Below, one piece after another: positions 14,865-27,039 of a DNA stretch of 64,000 nucleotides. The notes under the pieces are model-generated. The model saw nothing but the letters and a program-made list of their open reading frames with translations. It was not told where the DNA came from and ran no database searches. Source of the stretch: Phytoseiulus persimilis (Eukaryota; Arthropoda; Arachnida; Mesostigmata; Phytoseiidae); the NCBI GenBank assembly GCA_037576195.1, contig CM075104.1, forward strand, positions 25,188,211-25,252,210, in the 5' to 3' direction. Positions within the stretch are counted from its first letter, which is position 1, and each line of letters opens with the position of its first letter. Made by a program: the position numbers and the translations under genes.

Positions 14865-14955
14865 ATGACAGCAGGCTTCGTCGTCGAACCTGGTTCCGCC
14901 GAGGAGCCAGCAATCGACGCCACACTGCTGCACTCTCTTGGGCCCAACTTGCGAT
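14865..14955 (+). CDS. Lim3: Probable first coding exon of Lim3
   Basis: An ATG at 14865 opens 30 codons, including the stretch SLGPNLR, and runs into a textbook donor (GTAAGT at 14956). The exon ends in phase 1. The LIM1 exon begins with two bases completing that codon and reads S-T-I-P-K-C, the usual approach to the first LIM cysteine in LHX3-type proteins. The same frame is open upstream to 14739 without another ATG. Support is the donor, the phase and the position; the N-terminus of this family varies, so homology adds nothing. A different upstream exon is possible. Confidence 0.5.
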
Positions 14956-17900
14956 GTAAGTTCCGGATAAGATAAGATAGGAATGCAGAGTTTATCCGTC
15001 GCGAAAGATCCGCGAGATCCCCCCGAGCTCGTTTCGCGGACCTGTAGAACCAGCTGACTCCTCGTCGAGAGCAGGGGTCTGAGAAGCCGCTCCGTACTGG
15101 TCACCTTTCGCCGAGAGGCCGATGAAAGATGGAAACGTCGATGTCTCGGTGACAAACGGCTCACTCCGGAGCCTTTCTCGAGATACTGGCGTCGGTTAGG
15201 AAAACCCTGCTCAGCGGACAGTAATTTCGAGATACGCGGTGTCGAGAGCACGATTCCACTTTCCGCGATTTTCTCAGCAGCGCCCTTTCTCAAGAATTGC
15301 ATGTGATCATCTTCCCGAGACCATATCTCCTGGAGACGTCCCAAGAAAACAACACGAACGTGTCGGAATCCCGCAAGGCGGAATGATAATTGTGAGGGTC
15401 AACTGCTTCATCTCCGAAGAAAAGGAGCCCGGAGCAGTGACCAAGGGAATATCTGGGGAGGAATTGGGAAAAAAAACCGGACTCGACCAATTTGGCTGAA
15501 TCAAACGAGGGTTGGGATAGATTTCAGACCGAGGATGAAATATGCAGGAGGCTCGAAGGTATCTCCCGCTGGAGCGAATAGTTCCCCTCTCTGCGTTCGT
15601 GCTTGTTTCTCTGAAGTTAAACGGGGTCTTTACCCCAAATGAGGTCTATCCTGAACGAAGTTCGTTCAGATTCATTCCCGGAGATATTGCGTGATCATGA
15701 TTCGAAGAGCCAAATACGTGGAAAAAAATCTCGAGATGTTAGGCTGTCAGCCGTGATGAGACCACGAAGTGCTTATCGCTCGGAACAATTCATTATGAAA
15801 CTATAAATGTCAACTCCTGACGGCTGTACTGGTAGGAACTGGCCGAGCCTGTACCATGCTGGGATGATCGAGAATTTGCCGCTCATCAGATAAAAAAGCA
15901 CCATGTGTGACGCATGATGTGCATACAAGCGCGGCGTAGAGGTTTCCGCCGCCGTTGTTAAGCGATCCTCCGATCCGTCGACGAGCGAAAGCTTCAGAAA
16001 TTTCATAAATTCTGCCGATGTCCGCTCATCTAATCGGTTACATAAATCAGAACGATGTCAAGGGATCGTACAAAAGTGCCATCGACCAGCTATGGCCTGT
16101 CAAAAGATAAAAACTCCCGAATCACGTAGTGTTTGTTTGGATCAGTCCCGTTCGCGGAACGGAACGAGATTCATCTCTGGGGGCACGATTCGGAACCAAT
16201 GTGCTCCACGAGGCACTTTCCATCGTGGAGAAGTGGGTGTGGATTACATCCCTTCCTAAGACGAACTGCTCGAATACGCCTGCAAAACGTCACTGCATGT
16301 CACAATATAGTCTTCCGAAAGCGGGTACTGTGCCCCACATTCACCGCTTCCCTCTCGTCAACGATCGATTTTCATTCGCTCGCAATCCATACCCGCTGCT
16401 GAAGCGAAGGTGGAAGAGCTTGACCATGTTGTCCCTATCGTCATTGAGTGCTACTGAATTCCGTTCTTCATCCGGTGGAGATATGAAGTGCTCAATCAGA
16501 TCGGTCCTACGCCATTAAAACGGCACAGAAGACCTCAGAAGCCCATCGTAGAAAAAATCGCCTCTCGGGGAAACTCTCGAGCGCGGATGACAACAATATC
16601 TATAATCGCTACGGGAGAACACGAAATGACCTTCCGCATTCTGGATGAGACACGTGACTCACACGATTGTTTTGCGCGTCACGTGAAGGTAATGGAGAAA
16701 TTCTTCTATTCCGCAACCAGCAAACGAACAAAAGAGAAACACTCTCTGACCGCGAGAGGGAAGCCCAGAAAATTTCACTGATTCATCGCTAGGGATGACA
16801 GGGTACATTCGAATACATTTGTATCTTTCGATGTTCGATCTGATAATGCCCGAATAAACCGTAGGTGTCCGAGCGAATCAGATGAAAATCGACAAGAGTC
16901 AAATGAATCACGCGACAGTTCGATAGACGGATCACAATTCTGTTCCCTCCCGAGAGTAGACAATTTTCAGGAAGCTGTCGTCGTTAATGGTGCAAACTCG
17001 GACGCTGACCCCGATGACGACGCTCAGCCTTGACGCCTCGACTCCTCCGATTGCGTTGACAAAGATTTGCTTCCGAGGGATTCCCCCGGCTATCCGAAAA
17101 GTCACCTTGCAGGGTCCAGAAGTTTGCGAGAATTTGGTCACTGTTGGAGCATTCCTGGTTCCATGGAACGGCAACTAATGGCGATCAGCTGCTACATCGT
17201 ATTCACTCGTGCCAATATTTCAGTTCCACCGGTTGGCCGTGGAGAAGCATGGATTTGAATATAGAGTTAGATCACGGTTGCTGAGAAATCTTTCCTACTT
17301 TCCGATTGCTCGGGAGTTCGTGTTCGACTCTACTTGATGGTGCGAAGGGCTTCGTGGCATTTGAGGAGAAGTCCAGCTTATCACGACTTTTTAGTGTTCG
17401 GGCTCGATTAAAAACTTGGCTAGCTTCCACGAGCGCCTTTCTGTTGCTCATCACAATCGACGACTGTATCCAAAGCCAGCAACAAATACGTTTCGACCGT
17501 CCCGCGGCCTGAGCATACCCCGTTCATCCTCGTTCAAGGAAGACATCGTCAATAATAGAGCAAAGAACAGTCACGCGAGGCCTTTTTGAGGTCTCTGTTC
17601 TACCGGGTATGTTCGATAAGGAATCAGAGAATCTCGCGCGAGAGATAGCCGGCAGAGCCCGAAGCCTGCGAGAGCAGCGACTGAGCACGAACGAGCCAGC
17701 TTCCCTGACCATAATTCTGGCGACCTGTCGTGACCTGAACCGATAGCATCAAACCACCTCAAAGTCCCCACTTGGAGTCTGACTGACTCCACTGACTGTT
17801 CGTTTGACTGGTCGACTGCGGACAAGTAGAGTTTCGCTGTCTGCGTTCCTTCTAAATTCATGATACAGTCGTATTACCTACCGGCTCGCGTCGTTTACCC

Positions 17901-20900
17901 TCCAAAAGGGAGCCTGCTCGACCCCTGTGCTCGGAGAGTTTCGACTCCACTCCGGACTCACATGTGAAATTAGAGAGCATCGACAGCCCGAGCTGCAATT
18001 TAGTTGGATATTTCGGGATTAGGGGAACCCTGAGACTGCGGTTTACCACAAGTGCACTCGGAGCCGAAATGACCTCTTCAATTTAGAACACTGTATTTTG
18101 CTCTTTCGCTTCAAAATCCCCTGACTATTGCATCTTAACAATTTTGGATGGTGCAGAAGATTCTTGCCAAAGGGAAATCAGAAGGAAACCCAGGATGCAG
18201 ATCAAGAAATGGGAAAATTATTCCAGGTTGCAGTTTGGAGCCTGAAAGTCGTGGAAGTGAACGGGAGGGTGCAAAACTCCCGCCGCTGAGAAAACAAAAG
18301 TCGCGAATTTCTTATCTCACTCGTGCTTTCGACAGGCTCCTGCTTCGGTTTTCGGAATACACAATTTGGTACGGTGTACTTCCCGCCTGTATGCGATGGA
18401 ACTTCTTCGACGCGATCAAATATCTAGTCACTCAAACCTGTGTCTTGCGTGTTGAATATTCTAGTGCAGAAAATCTAGTTCTTGATATTGATATTGGAGC
18501 TAGACGCCTAAATCGGTGTATCATGCATTGTGAGAATCAGTTAGGGCTAGTGTTTTCGCACCGTATGATAAAAGTCTTCATCCCTGAGTCTCGGGAGAGG
18601 CACACAATCCAATATACAGTCATCTGTGCTCACCACGACTCACTCGAACTTCTGTAGCCGCTCTGCTGGGTTCAAGACTCTTCGTTCACAAGCACACCTG
18701 AACGTTGCTTTGGAGCGATTGAAGCTCTGACTGCACGATACATCCAGGACTAGCTCAACGTGCTTCAACGAGGTCACGAATGAAATGCCTCCGTACGGTC
18801 CTGGGGGTCTTCGTTGCACGAGTTTTCCGTCATGGTGATGACTGTGCTGAAAGTTTGTGCTGAAAAGCTTTATATACATGCTCCCTGATCTCATGGGTTG
18901 TACATGTGGATTCCGGTCGCAGTCTGCTGGGATAGCAAACTCGCTAACTGACTGCTCGGCTGCTACGCTGACCGGCTGGCCGAATGGCTCCCTCCCTCGC
19001 ATCTAATTCACTTAGTTGAGGACGCTGCCACAGACACGTACACTGATATCTACCACGCGCTGAACCATGCTGCATGGGGTTGAAAGCGTTTGTGCGTGCC
19101 ATCTTTCCAAGCCATGTCTGGCTTCCTGAACGGGAGCCTCCTGGTCCCTGAGTATCGGAACTCCGGAAGTATTTCCTTTTCCGCTGAAGCGATACGATGA
19201 CTCATTCCTCACGGCGGCAACAGGCCTCCTTGCAGGGGCATAATGGATAATTAGCGAATTTTCTGAAGCGGCTATTCCCGAGTTTCTGGGCTGGTTATCC
19301 ATTCTTCGCTCTCAAAATCACAGTTTTTTTGTTCCTACCGACGGGATCTTGGCTCTAGTTACCACTGCGCAGTTACTCGATGCGATTCGCTGACGGATCC
19401 GAACGATGACCGTGCACAGAAATTCAGAGAACAGGCCTGAAGAGAACGGTTAAAGTTGAAATCTCCCGAGTAGAAGAGTAATAACAGATCTTTCCGGTTG
19501 AAATTTCAGCCACGATTCCGAAATGCGCCGCTGCGGTGACATAATTCTGGACCGATTCATCCTGAAGGTCCTCGAGCGGCCGTGGCATTCGAAGTGCTTA
19601 AAATGTTCTGACTGTCAAGCTCCGTTGGCGAACAAATGCTTCGCTCGAGCCGGTCATCTCTATTGCAAAGACGATTTTTTCAAGTGAGTAGCGTATAATC
19701 TAAGCTTTCGAGCTGCAGATGACATTTCAGGTGATCCTTAATCGGAGCACTCGACCAATGCGGCAATGCCACTCCCGAATAGATGCCGAGTTCCTCGGGA
19801 GTCCTCGATGAGTTTTCTGTGGATTTGGATCATAGGCACCGTTAGAGCGATTCCGTGCCGAGATGCGATTGGTGCCACTACAGTATGCAGTTTGCTTTCA
19901 GAAGGTACGGTACGAAGTGTGCCGGCTGTGAGCAAGGCATTCCACCCACGCAAGTTGTCCGACGGGCTCAGGAGAACGTCTATCATCTGGCGTGCTTCTC
20001 CTGCATCCTTTGCAAGCGCCAGTTGAACACAGGAGATGAATTCTATCTCATGGAAGACAATAAACTCGTCTGTAAAGCCGATTACGAAGCCGCCAAAGCA
20101 AGAGGTTCGTGATCTGACTTGTTCCAGAACTTGTTTTTTCGTGTTATCGTCGTCCGAGGCTCCGAAAGTCTGAATTATTTCGTCTGAGGGAAAGTCTACT
20201 CGGCCACCGCGCTCTTGGAGCGTCGAAGTCGCTAAGGGAGGGTTCCAGCCGAAGTTTTTCCCCGCCTGAAAATTCCCCGCTCGACCGCAAGATCATTCAC
20301 CCGCGCAGCTTGACAGGAGTCAACAGAAACGAGCGGACCCCTCTCTTCACTGGCAGTGGAAGTCCCCAGAAGTTTCAGATCAAGCCAATGTTTTTTGTGA
20401 CTCGCCATCCGGTCCGGACTCGCTGTGTATTACGTCACGACCACGTTTGAACATTCTCCGTTGACGACTTCCACGCCAAGCTACGTTTCTATTCTGTTCT
20501 TCACTAATGGACGCAATTCAATCAATCGTTGCCTTGCGGGTTACTCGAGGGAAGAGCCGACACGTCATATGACGCCGAAACCTCTTCGAATCTCAAATTG
20601 ACGAGCTCGTGTTGGACTTCAACCAAAAGAACAATCGTTACTTAAGAGCAGCGGCCAAAATTTCCCAGAACTTTTTCTGCGTCCCTCGCATCCCACGATC
20701 ATGAAGTGTGGACAGAAGATGCGGTTCCTCGCTCATGGATTCTACGACTCCAGTGAACCATGCAGGAACATTGGCCCAATCGGGTTCGTTTCCAATGGCA
20801 TAGTAGAATAACTTCCGTTCCATCTCTTCACAGAGGGGTAGCACGAAACGACCTCGTACGACAATCACTGCAAAGCAGCTGGAAACATTGAAATCAGCTT

Positions 20901-23900
20901 ATAATCAGAGTCCTAAACCCGCGCGGCACGTGAGGGAGCAGCTATCGCGAGATACAGGTGAGCCATCGCTGAGTTTCAGCTCTCAGCGCTAATTTTCCCG
21001 GAGGTCACACCTTGGAATGGATTGTTTGCCGCGGTTAGCGGTAACATTCCAGGAAAACATGCTCCACATACCATCAGGGGTGGCCTCGAGGACCGTCGTT
21101 CTGACCTCAGCCAACCGTTCCATGGTGTCACGAGACGTTTCTCTCGTCAGAGGCTTCGGTCTGGGTTTCCAATGCCGAAATCGTAAAAAAAATCTCTTCA
21201 TCCCATCCCTCCAGGTTTGGACATGCGAGTGGTTCAAGTTTGGTTCCAAAACCGGAGGGCCAAAGAGAAGAGATTGAAAAAAGATGCAGGAGGCAAAGCT
21301 CGTTGGGTTGCCAACGCGGGAGACTACTACGGAGCTCCCCCATCGGGCGGTGGAAGGAAACGACCGCCGAGTTCCGCAGACTCCAAACATGGAGACGATT
21401 CCAAGGACAACAGTCACGCTCTGTACCAAGGTGAGTTGCGAAGGACTCCGTTCCTTGATCCGAACCGCGGACGAGGCCCGCGATCGATTCTGACGAAAAC
21501 AAGGGTCCAGAGTTTCAATCACTCTGAGTGACTCCGATCCAAAGAGCGAACGAACCTCTTTCCACCGTGTTTGCGCGCGGAAAAGGTTGTTGCCCGGTTG
21601 GTGAAAATTACAGCAGTCGGAAGAGATGAATCTGAGAATTTGAAGAACAGACAGTGAACTACAGGCACTGAGCCATTGGGATGCGCAAATCGAGAGCGCC
21701 CCTTTATTTTACCCTCGAAGCGGCGGGACGAAAAGCAAACAATATGTACTGCTGTTTTTGGCAATGACATCCGAACGAGAGGAGCAAATCGAGTTATGGC
21801 CGGGCAACAGCACCAGCCGCGGCACCTTGATAACACCTCGTCGTCGATTCTATTCTCTTCCCCTCCTACTAGTCCTGCCTTGTATCTATCCATCTATCCG
21901 GAGAGAGAGAGAGAGGGAACGAGCGACTGAACGAACGAGTACTTCTCTGTGCTGCTCTCCTTGATCTTTTGCTCCTGTCTCGCTCTGGTTGTCACTTTTT
22001 AACACGGCCTGGCAGGCAATTTGATTATGGCTCCGACGCCATTCTTGTGCTCCCGACGCTCCTCCGGCCGCTCATGCTCATTCACTCTCTAATTTCCCGA
22101 TTCCTCCCGAGCTTTGGCGGGAAGCTTTGTCTTTGCAGTCGCTGAACAGCTCGAGCATGGAACAGATTTCCGATTGCTCTGCCGTCGAACTCGAGTGTGT
22201 TCCCAAACCTCGAGTTCGGACGACGGCCGATGCGATGCCTACAGCCTCGTAAAGAGCTGCTCGACGCCCCGCCGTCCCCGTTGAAATCCAGACTACCAAA
22301 CTCGAAGTGCTGGCACCTGGAGCGCTTCAAGGGACTGCAAAATGACTTGCCTAATTCGATAAATTCGAAGCCAGATGCCTGAGAGGGCTTCCACGGCAAC
22401 AGACTTGGACGCCAGACCTAACTCCCAAGCCCTCGGTCCGAGTGAGAGAAGATTTCGCGTCAGCATGCAGAAATCAGAGACTGAAACCGTCTCCTCCTCG
22501 TAACTGACTGACGGGGACGAGCGTCGTTTTGTTTCTCATCCCCCGACTGGAGGGCTTTTCGTTTCTCCTCCAACAATAGTTACACAACCCGAGCGAGCAG
22601 TGTTTGTTGCTCGAGGGTTTGGGAAAACCTCGATGCGACTTTGCAGTAGAAGCGATTCAAAAGATATCGGAACTCGACTGCGGGGAAACGAAGCGGAGGC
22701 ACTCAGCGAAATTGCTGAAAGAGCTCGCAGTCGCTCTCCCACAGACGGACGAACCGACAGGCCCACTGACGGATGGACGAACGAACGAACGAACGGACAA
22801 ACAGATCGACAGGGCCCAGCCCAAGTCACAACCTACGACGACCACCTGGTGTCCGCCGGGTAACGTGGTGCTCGAGCTACCGACCCACGAGCTCCAAAGT
22901 ATGAGTCGCCACGGTACTCTCGGTGCATCGAGAGTTTTGTGGTCCGGCGAAGTGAACTCGAATGTCTTGTCATCCTCGAAGTGGCGGAGGGAACTCGTTA
23001 GGCGAAATATCTAATCAACACGAGGAACTCAAAATAGGAGCGAACGAGAAGTCGGGACATATTCGCGCCGGGTCCTTCGATCACGGCGCAGCCACATAAG
23101 ATTGGTGACATCCCCCTGGGGAAGGATGTGAACCTGGCGGTGTATCCAAGTGCGCCAGTCCGTGTGCGAGTGTGCCCTCCCTGGAGCGAGTGACAACCAA
23201 CCCACCCACCTACGCGGCGACCAGTCGGCCGGCCGGCCGGCCGGCCGACCAGCCAACCAAGCAAGGCGACAGTCAGGGAGGGCAGCCAACAAGGAAGCGA
23301 AGCACGGGCTGGTTCGTGGCGCCCTCCTCCTCGTCGTCGTCCTTTGTCCGCCTGTCTGTCTGTCTGCGCGTTCGTCCGTTTCAGTTCGCCGTAGGGAGTT
23401 TGTTCTCCTTGCTGTTGGCTGCTCCTGCCGCCACACAGTTGCCCTCCTCCCGGCGCTCTGCCCTCTCCGGAAAAGTTAATCAGCAAATTGTACCCGAAGG
23501 CTCGCGGTCTTTCGCTGTCTCTCCCTCTTTCGCTGCTGGGTTCGCTCTCCCTACTCGCCCTCTTGGCTGTACGCGTGTCCCCGGGTGCGTCTGTGAGCCG
23601 GTTTGCGTATGCGGTGGTGGGAAGCCAAGCTAGCGACCGAAAGACCCGAGGGTGAGCGGGTGGGTGGGTAGCTGGTCGTGCATTTGAGAACAGAGTTGTT
23701 GCTGCTGCCGCAGACGGCGCTAACCCTCCCGCTCCCCCGCTATTCCTCATTCGTTCCCTGGCGGTTCTTTCGGTCGGCGGGATGACGGTCCGGCTGGCTG
23801 CTTGCTTTGCTCGGTTCGTCCCATCCGGACGGATTCTCCGGACGGGCTTTGAGGCTGTCGGACGAGACCGCCGAGCGACGGACGCGCTAGTTGGCCGTCG

Positions 23901-24640
23901 CGTCCGCGAGTTCCCTATCGTCGTTCTTGTTTCTCTCGTCTTCGCAGCTGTCAAGAGCAAACGAGACGATTGTTTTTTTCCAACGATGCGCTCCAGTCGA
24001 TCGCGCGAAATCCGAACATAATTGCTTCCAGACATGGGGTAGACGGGGCGACACACATTCCAGCTATTCCCGGCGTAGCAGGTCTCATCCTTGAACTTTT
24101 TCCAGATGAAATATCCGAGCCTTTTAGCACTGGAGGATGTGGTACTCACGGGCTCGGGGAATGTCTTCAGATTCGGAGGAAGACGACCATATCATTGACG
24201 ACGATTCCGATCCAAACAGACCACAGTCCGCATATTCTGGATACAATCTTGCGTCCCCTGCGCACACCCCAACGGGTGAGTCAATGTTTTCTGTTCCAGT
24301 GTATGGGTAGGTGGCGAACAGTCTGCAGAACAGGGAACATGATCCGTCGCTACAGCTCGAGCTGGGGTTCACGGCTGGGGAGGCATGTCAAGTCGAAAAC
24401 TCGATATTCGCAACTCGCGGATCACTGACGCAGTGGAATATTTTCGCAGGGGGTCCGACGGTGGCGCAGCATTTCGGTTCGTTCACTTCGCACTTCGCAG
24501 CCGCGGCATTTACGACAGGAACTACCACTGGAGGGGGCGCGATCGGTCCTGCCGACCTCCCGCCATCACCCGCGTCCTGGCTGGAAGACATAGACCATCC
24601 AACAACACATCAACATCTCAGCTCGCCTTCGTATCACTAA
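14865..24640 (+). CDS. Lim3: LIM-homeodomain transcription factor, Lim3 (LHX3/LHX4 class), seven recognised exons
   Basis: Coding exons as read: 14865-14955, 19510-19683, 19902-20104, 20834-20957, 21215-21430, 24171-24275 and 24450-24640, ending in TAA. Introns begin GT and end AG. Exon 2 gives LIM1 ([16 protein letters not shown] and later Zn ligands), exon 3 gives LIM2 ([31 protein letters not shown]), and exons 4-5 give the homeodomain ([16 protein letters not shown], then [21 protein letters not shown]). Exon 6 is acidic. Exon 7 carries the LHX3/4-type C-terminal motif [11 protein letters not shown]. The LIM residues and homeodomain identify the Lim3/LHX3/LHX4 subclass, a nuclear DNA-binding regulator of motor and interneuron identity in animals; LIM domains bind cofactors such as Chip/LDB. 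Exon 1 is inferred. It has an ATG, a perfect GTAAGT donor and a phase that fits exon 2, but lies 4.5 kb away and is not conserved enough to prove. Two defects are described separately: a one-base loss in LIM1 and a phase mismatch between exons 3 and 4. A function-killing mutation and a sequencing error cannot be told apart here. Confidence 0.93.
14956..19509 (+). other. Lim3 intron 1 (inferred), 4.55 kb
   Basis: This long first intron is where regulatory elements of a developmental regulator would be expected. I see no recognisable exon in it. The longest ORF on the + strand is 18148-18657 (169 codons, ATG start), without recognisable motifs and not above chance length. AATAAA occurs at about 16850 in no gene context. 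Confidence 0.45.
19510..19683 (+). CDS. Lim3: Lim3 exon 2, LIM1 zinc finger, disrupted by an apparent 1-nt deletion
   Basis: The acceptor TTTCAG is followed by codons for I-P-K-C-A. The frame then fails: the reading I-P-K-C-A-A-A-V-T ends at TAA, whereas the rest of LIM1 (C-G-D-I-I-L-D-R-F onward) lies one frame away. The family expects C-A-G-C-G-D, which needs one more G in GCCGCTGC near 19527-19534. The exon is 174 nt; 175 would restore the phase into exon 3. The alternative frame that is open across the exon reads E-M-R-R-C-G-D and lacks the first zinc cysteine. This is therefore either a sequencing or assembly error or a real allele without a functional LIM1. Confidence 0.88.
22776..22798. 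repeat. CGAA tetranucleotide tract
   Basis: About five CGAA units in Lim3 intron 5. Confidence 0.85.
23227..23246. repeat. (GGCC)5 tract
   Basis: Five perfect GGCC units, self-complementary, flanked by CCAGTC and GACCAGCC. Confidence 0.9.
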
Positions 24641-25304
24641 GCAATGACTCCGATTGAGTTACACATGTTTCTGGTGTGATTGAGTGATGTTACTGCGTGA
24701 AGCCGGTCCACACTTGAAGTGCAATCTGTCAAAATCCGAATCCAGCCCTGATGAAACTCAAAGCTACGAGATAGTTTCCGCAAGAAATTTAGAAACCAAA
24801 GCAATCGATTTTCGGCGAGAAACAGCTCCTCATATTGCTCTTCGTAACTGCGGCCCCCCTCTTCCGATGTGAGCTGAGCTGGCTCCCGAGTGGCGAAATC
24901 AAACACGGGAGGAGATTAGTGGCTTTCCGATTCTCAGGCCGCTTCGGAAGAAGGGGTGAAACCGTCACGATCGGGGTGTTTGTCCTGTAGTCTTGGAGCT
25001 TGTACATAGGGAATGTAAGCAAACCTCTCCTCAAGTCTTCGCGAACGGACGAAATCCCCGAGTGCGAAATGTTTCTCTGTGGTCACTCATGAAACGGAAG
25101 AGAGGACGACAAGGGTGGAAATTCTGGATCTCGTCTCTGAAGCAAGCCGCACCCGCCCTCCATTGGAACTCGGATCTTTGCGGGGATCTCGCCCTGAATG
25201 CTGTGAATTGGAATCGAAATCGGATTCGCGAACAGTCGGAGAGAGGGAGAGGAGCAAACACTTTGGTGGGAATCGAAATCTAGTCCAGAATGTACACATT
25301 TGAA

Positions 25305-25310
25305 AATAAA
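25305..25310 (+). terminator. Lim3: Polyadenylation signal, probable Lim3 3' end
   Basis: AATAAA in an AT-rich context, about 670 nt after the Lim3 stop, and the first clear plus-strand signal after it. It implies a 3' UTR of about 0.7 kb. Assignment to Lim3 is by position only. Confidence 0.5.
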
Positions 25311-26852
25311 TATCGATATCACCAACGAGGCGAAAACGAGTCTTCGGACCGATTTCTCTGCGACAGCCATCAACTCGGAACTCATAGCGATGAGCTGGGA
25401 GAAAATTGAAAGTCGTTTTCATACGACGGGGAACGAGGGGGAAGAGCTATGAGTTGGGAGGAATGGCGGAAAGTTTCAGGCGGAAAAACCGAATCTATCT
25501 CATTATCGACGGGCTTCGTTCTTTCTCGGAGGAAGAAGCTTCACGATGCGGAAATTATTTTCCTTTCCCTCCAAACGCTTCCGTATCCTCGCATTTCCCA
25601 CACCTCAGAGTGATGCGTTTTTCGCGTTCCTCCCTTGAAGTTCTGGATTTCTCGAAGCTTTCGCTGAGACAATCGCTCAGGCACTCTAACTGTTGAAATG
25701 ACAGCAAGTCCGATGATGAAAATCTGAGGAGCTGCAACAGAATTGTGCCGGCTGGTTGCATCATGCTCTGCTTACCCCGTGTGCCTCACTGCCCGTCGAG
25801 TGAAATTATACTCGACTTTAATGAGCACTTCCACATAATATACACGCACACTGGAACCACTTCTCAGTCTGGCTATTTCAGAGCAGTCGCTACGATGATA
25901 CGCTGACTTCATACAGAAGATACGAATGCCAAGTTACGTAACAGACCCGGCCACACCAACTTCCATAGAGCATGGGACCTTGGAGGCATTCGAATTCCGC
26001 AGAATCGGAAAAAGTAAGAGCGAAAACAGAACACAACAGGTCCCAAAATGAGCCCATGAATTTTCTCACATGAGTCGGCCGATATTATCATTCCAAGGCA
26101 AAGATGCAACGGAATCACGAAACCAACTTCGAGAAAATCGTCCGAGGAAGGAGCGGTTCCCCACAGAAACGGTTCCTCCCATGTTATTTCCTTCCATGAC
26201 GTCAATAGCGGATCCGTGCCGTCTCTGCATGGGCCAGAGCTTTCTTCTAAGGGCCTATACCCTCCCAGCGTTCCGAATCGTTCCATCCCCCAGTGGGAGT
26301 TTTCGACGTCAATCGCAAATGATGATGATGTTGATAACAATGATGAAAATTGGGTCCAGAAATGCTATCCTTCTCTGAACAGCGGTTAGTTCGAAGTGAT
26401 TGATAGTTTTGAAACCAGGCTCACGCTGTGGAAAATACTCATTACCGTCGACCGAGCGGAACAACAAGCCACAGGATACTCGTTGAGATGAGAATCGGGC
26501 GAATAAAGAAATGGGACAATGCGATACGGGGACACTGGAAGACGTTCCTCATCGTTACGCTTAACGCCTTCCTTGGATTGCTCATCCAGTCTTCCAGCTT
26601 GGCACTCCACCTGAGGTCGATCCAGGTCTCCTGGGGGATACCCTGCGTCGCCTACCCGGAATGTGTGATGAACAAAAACACCGTTGCCATTTTCACGAGG
26701 GGAAATGGCACACGTGGTCGAGGGCGAGAGCTACAATACTGCTCCGTAACAAACCTTACTCCAAGCTGTGACGTCATATTGTTTTCTTCTGGGAAGCCCA
26801 GAAACGTCAACTTCGTCACTCAGAAGCAGAGCGAGGGTATCCCTCGATTCAG
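25311..26852. other. Intergenic, nothing recognised
   Basis: Short frames only. A GATGATGATG-rich patch lies at about 26318-26336. The 26428-26859 frame overlaps the TATA box of the next gene and is not coding-like. Confidence 0.45.
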
Positions 26853-26859
26853 TATATAA
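26853..26859 (+). promoter_or_regulatory. TATA box of the first Gly-Tyr-rich gene
   Basis: TATATAA, followed about 45 nt later by the donor of an untranslated first exon (exon ends 26904, intron 26905-27036). Transcription should start around 26880-26885, giving a very short leader exon. Confidence 0.7.
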
Positions 26860-27039
26860 TGCGAGCGTTTCACCACTCTGGACATCTGCAGCTGCACACA
26901 ACTGGTGAGTTCCTAGTTCCTCACTTGTCCATTGAGAACTCGAAGAGGATCACAGACAAAACCGAGAGTTGGTTAGTCGATGCCTCTAGTGCTAAGAGAG
27001 GAACAAAACGTACTAAAGGAGAATTCGGTCTTATAGAAA

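Larger units (their letters stand above)
21431..24170 (+). other. Lim3 intron 5 with GC-rich, repeat-laden core
   Basis: The intron lies between the homeodomain exon and the acidic exon. It holds a short GA run near 21902, a CGAA tract (22776-22798), five tandem GGCC units (23227-23246) and a CTGT tract (23351-23366). The GC-rich part also leaves a 383-codon frame open on the minus strand (22998-24149). That frame has no recognisable domain and a biased Arg/Pro/Ser/Thr/Gly composition. It could be a promoter or regulatory block, but the sequence alone does not show this. Confidence 0.5.

Noticed and set aside
14251-14925. 224-codon minus-strand frame overlapping the proposed Lim3 exon 1
   Set aside because: No recognisable domain; the opposite strand has a better signal (GTAAGT donor in correct phase).
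18148-18657. 169-codon ATG frame in Lim3 intron 1
   Set aside because: Length is within chance expectation, with no motif and no TATA or polyA signal nearby.
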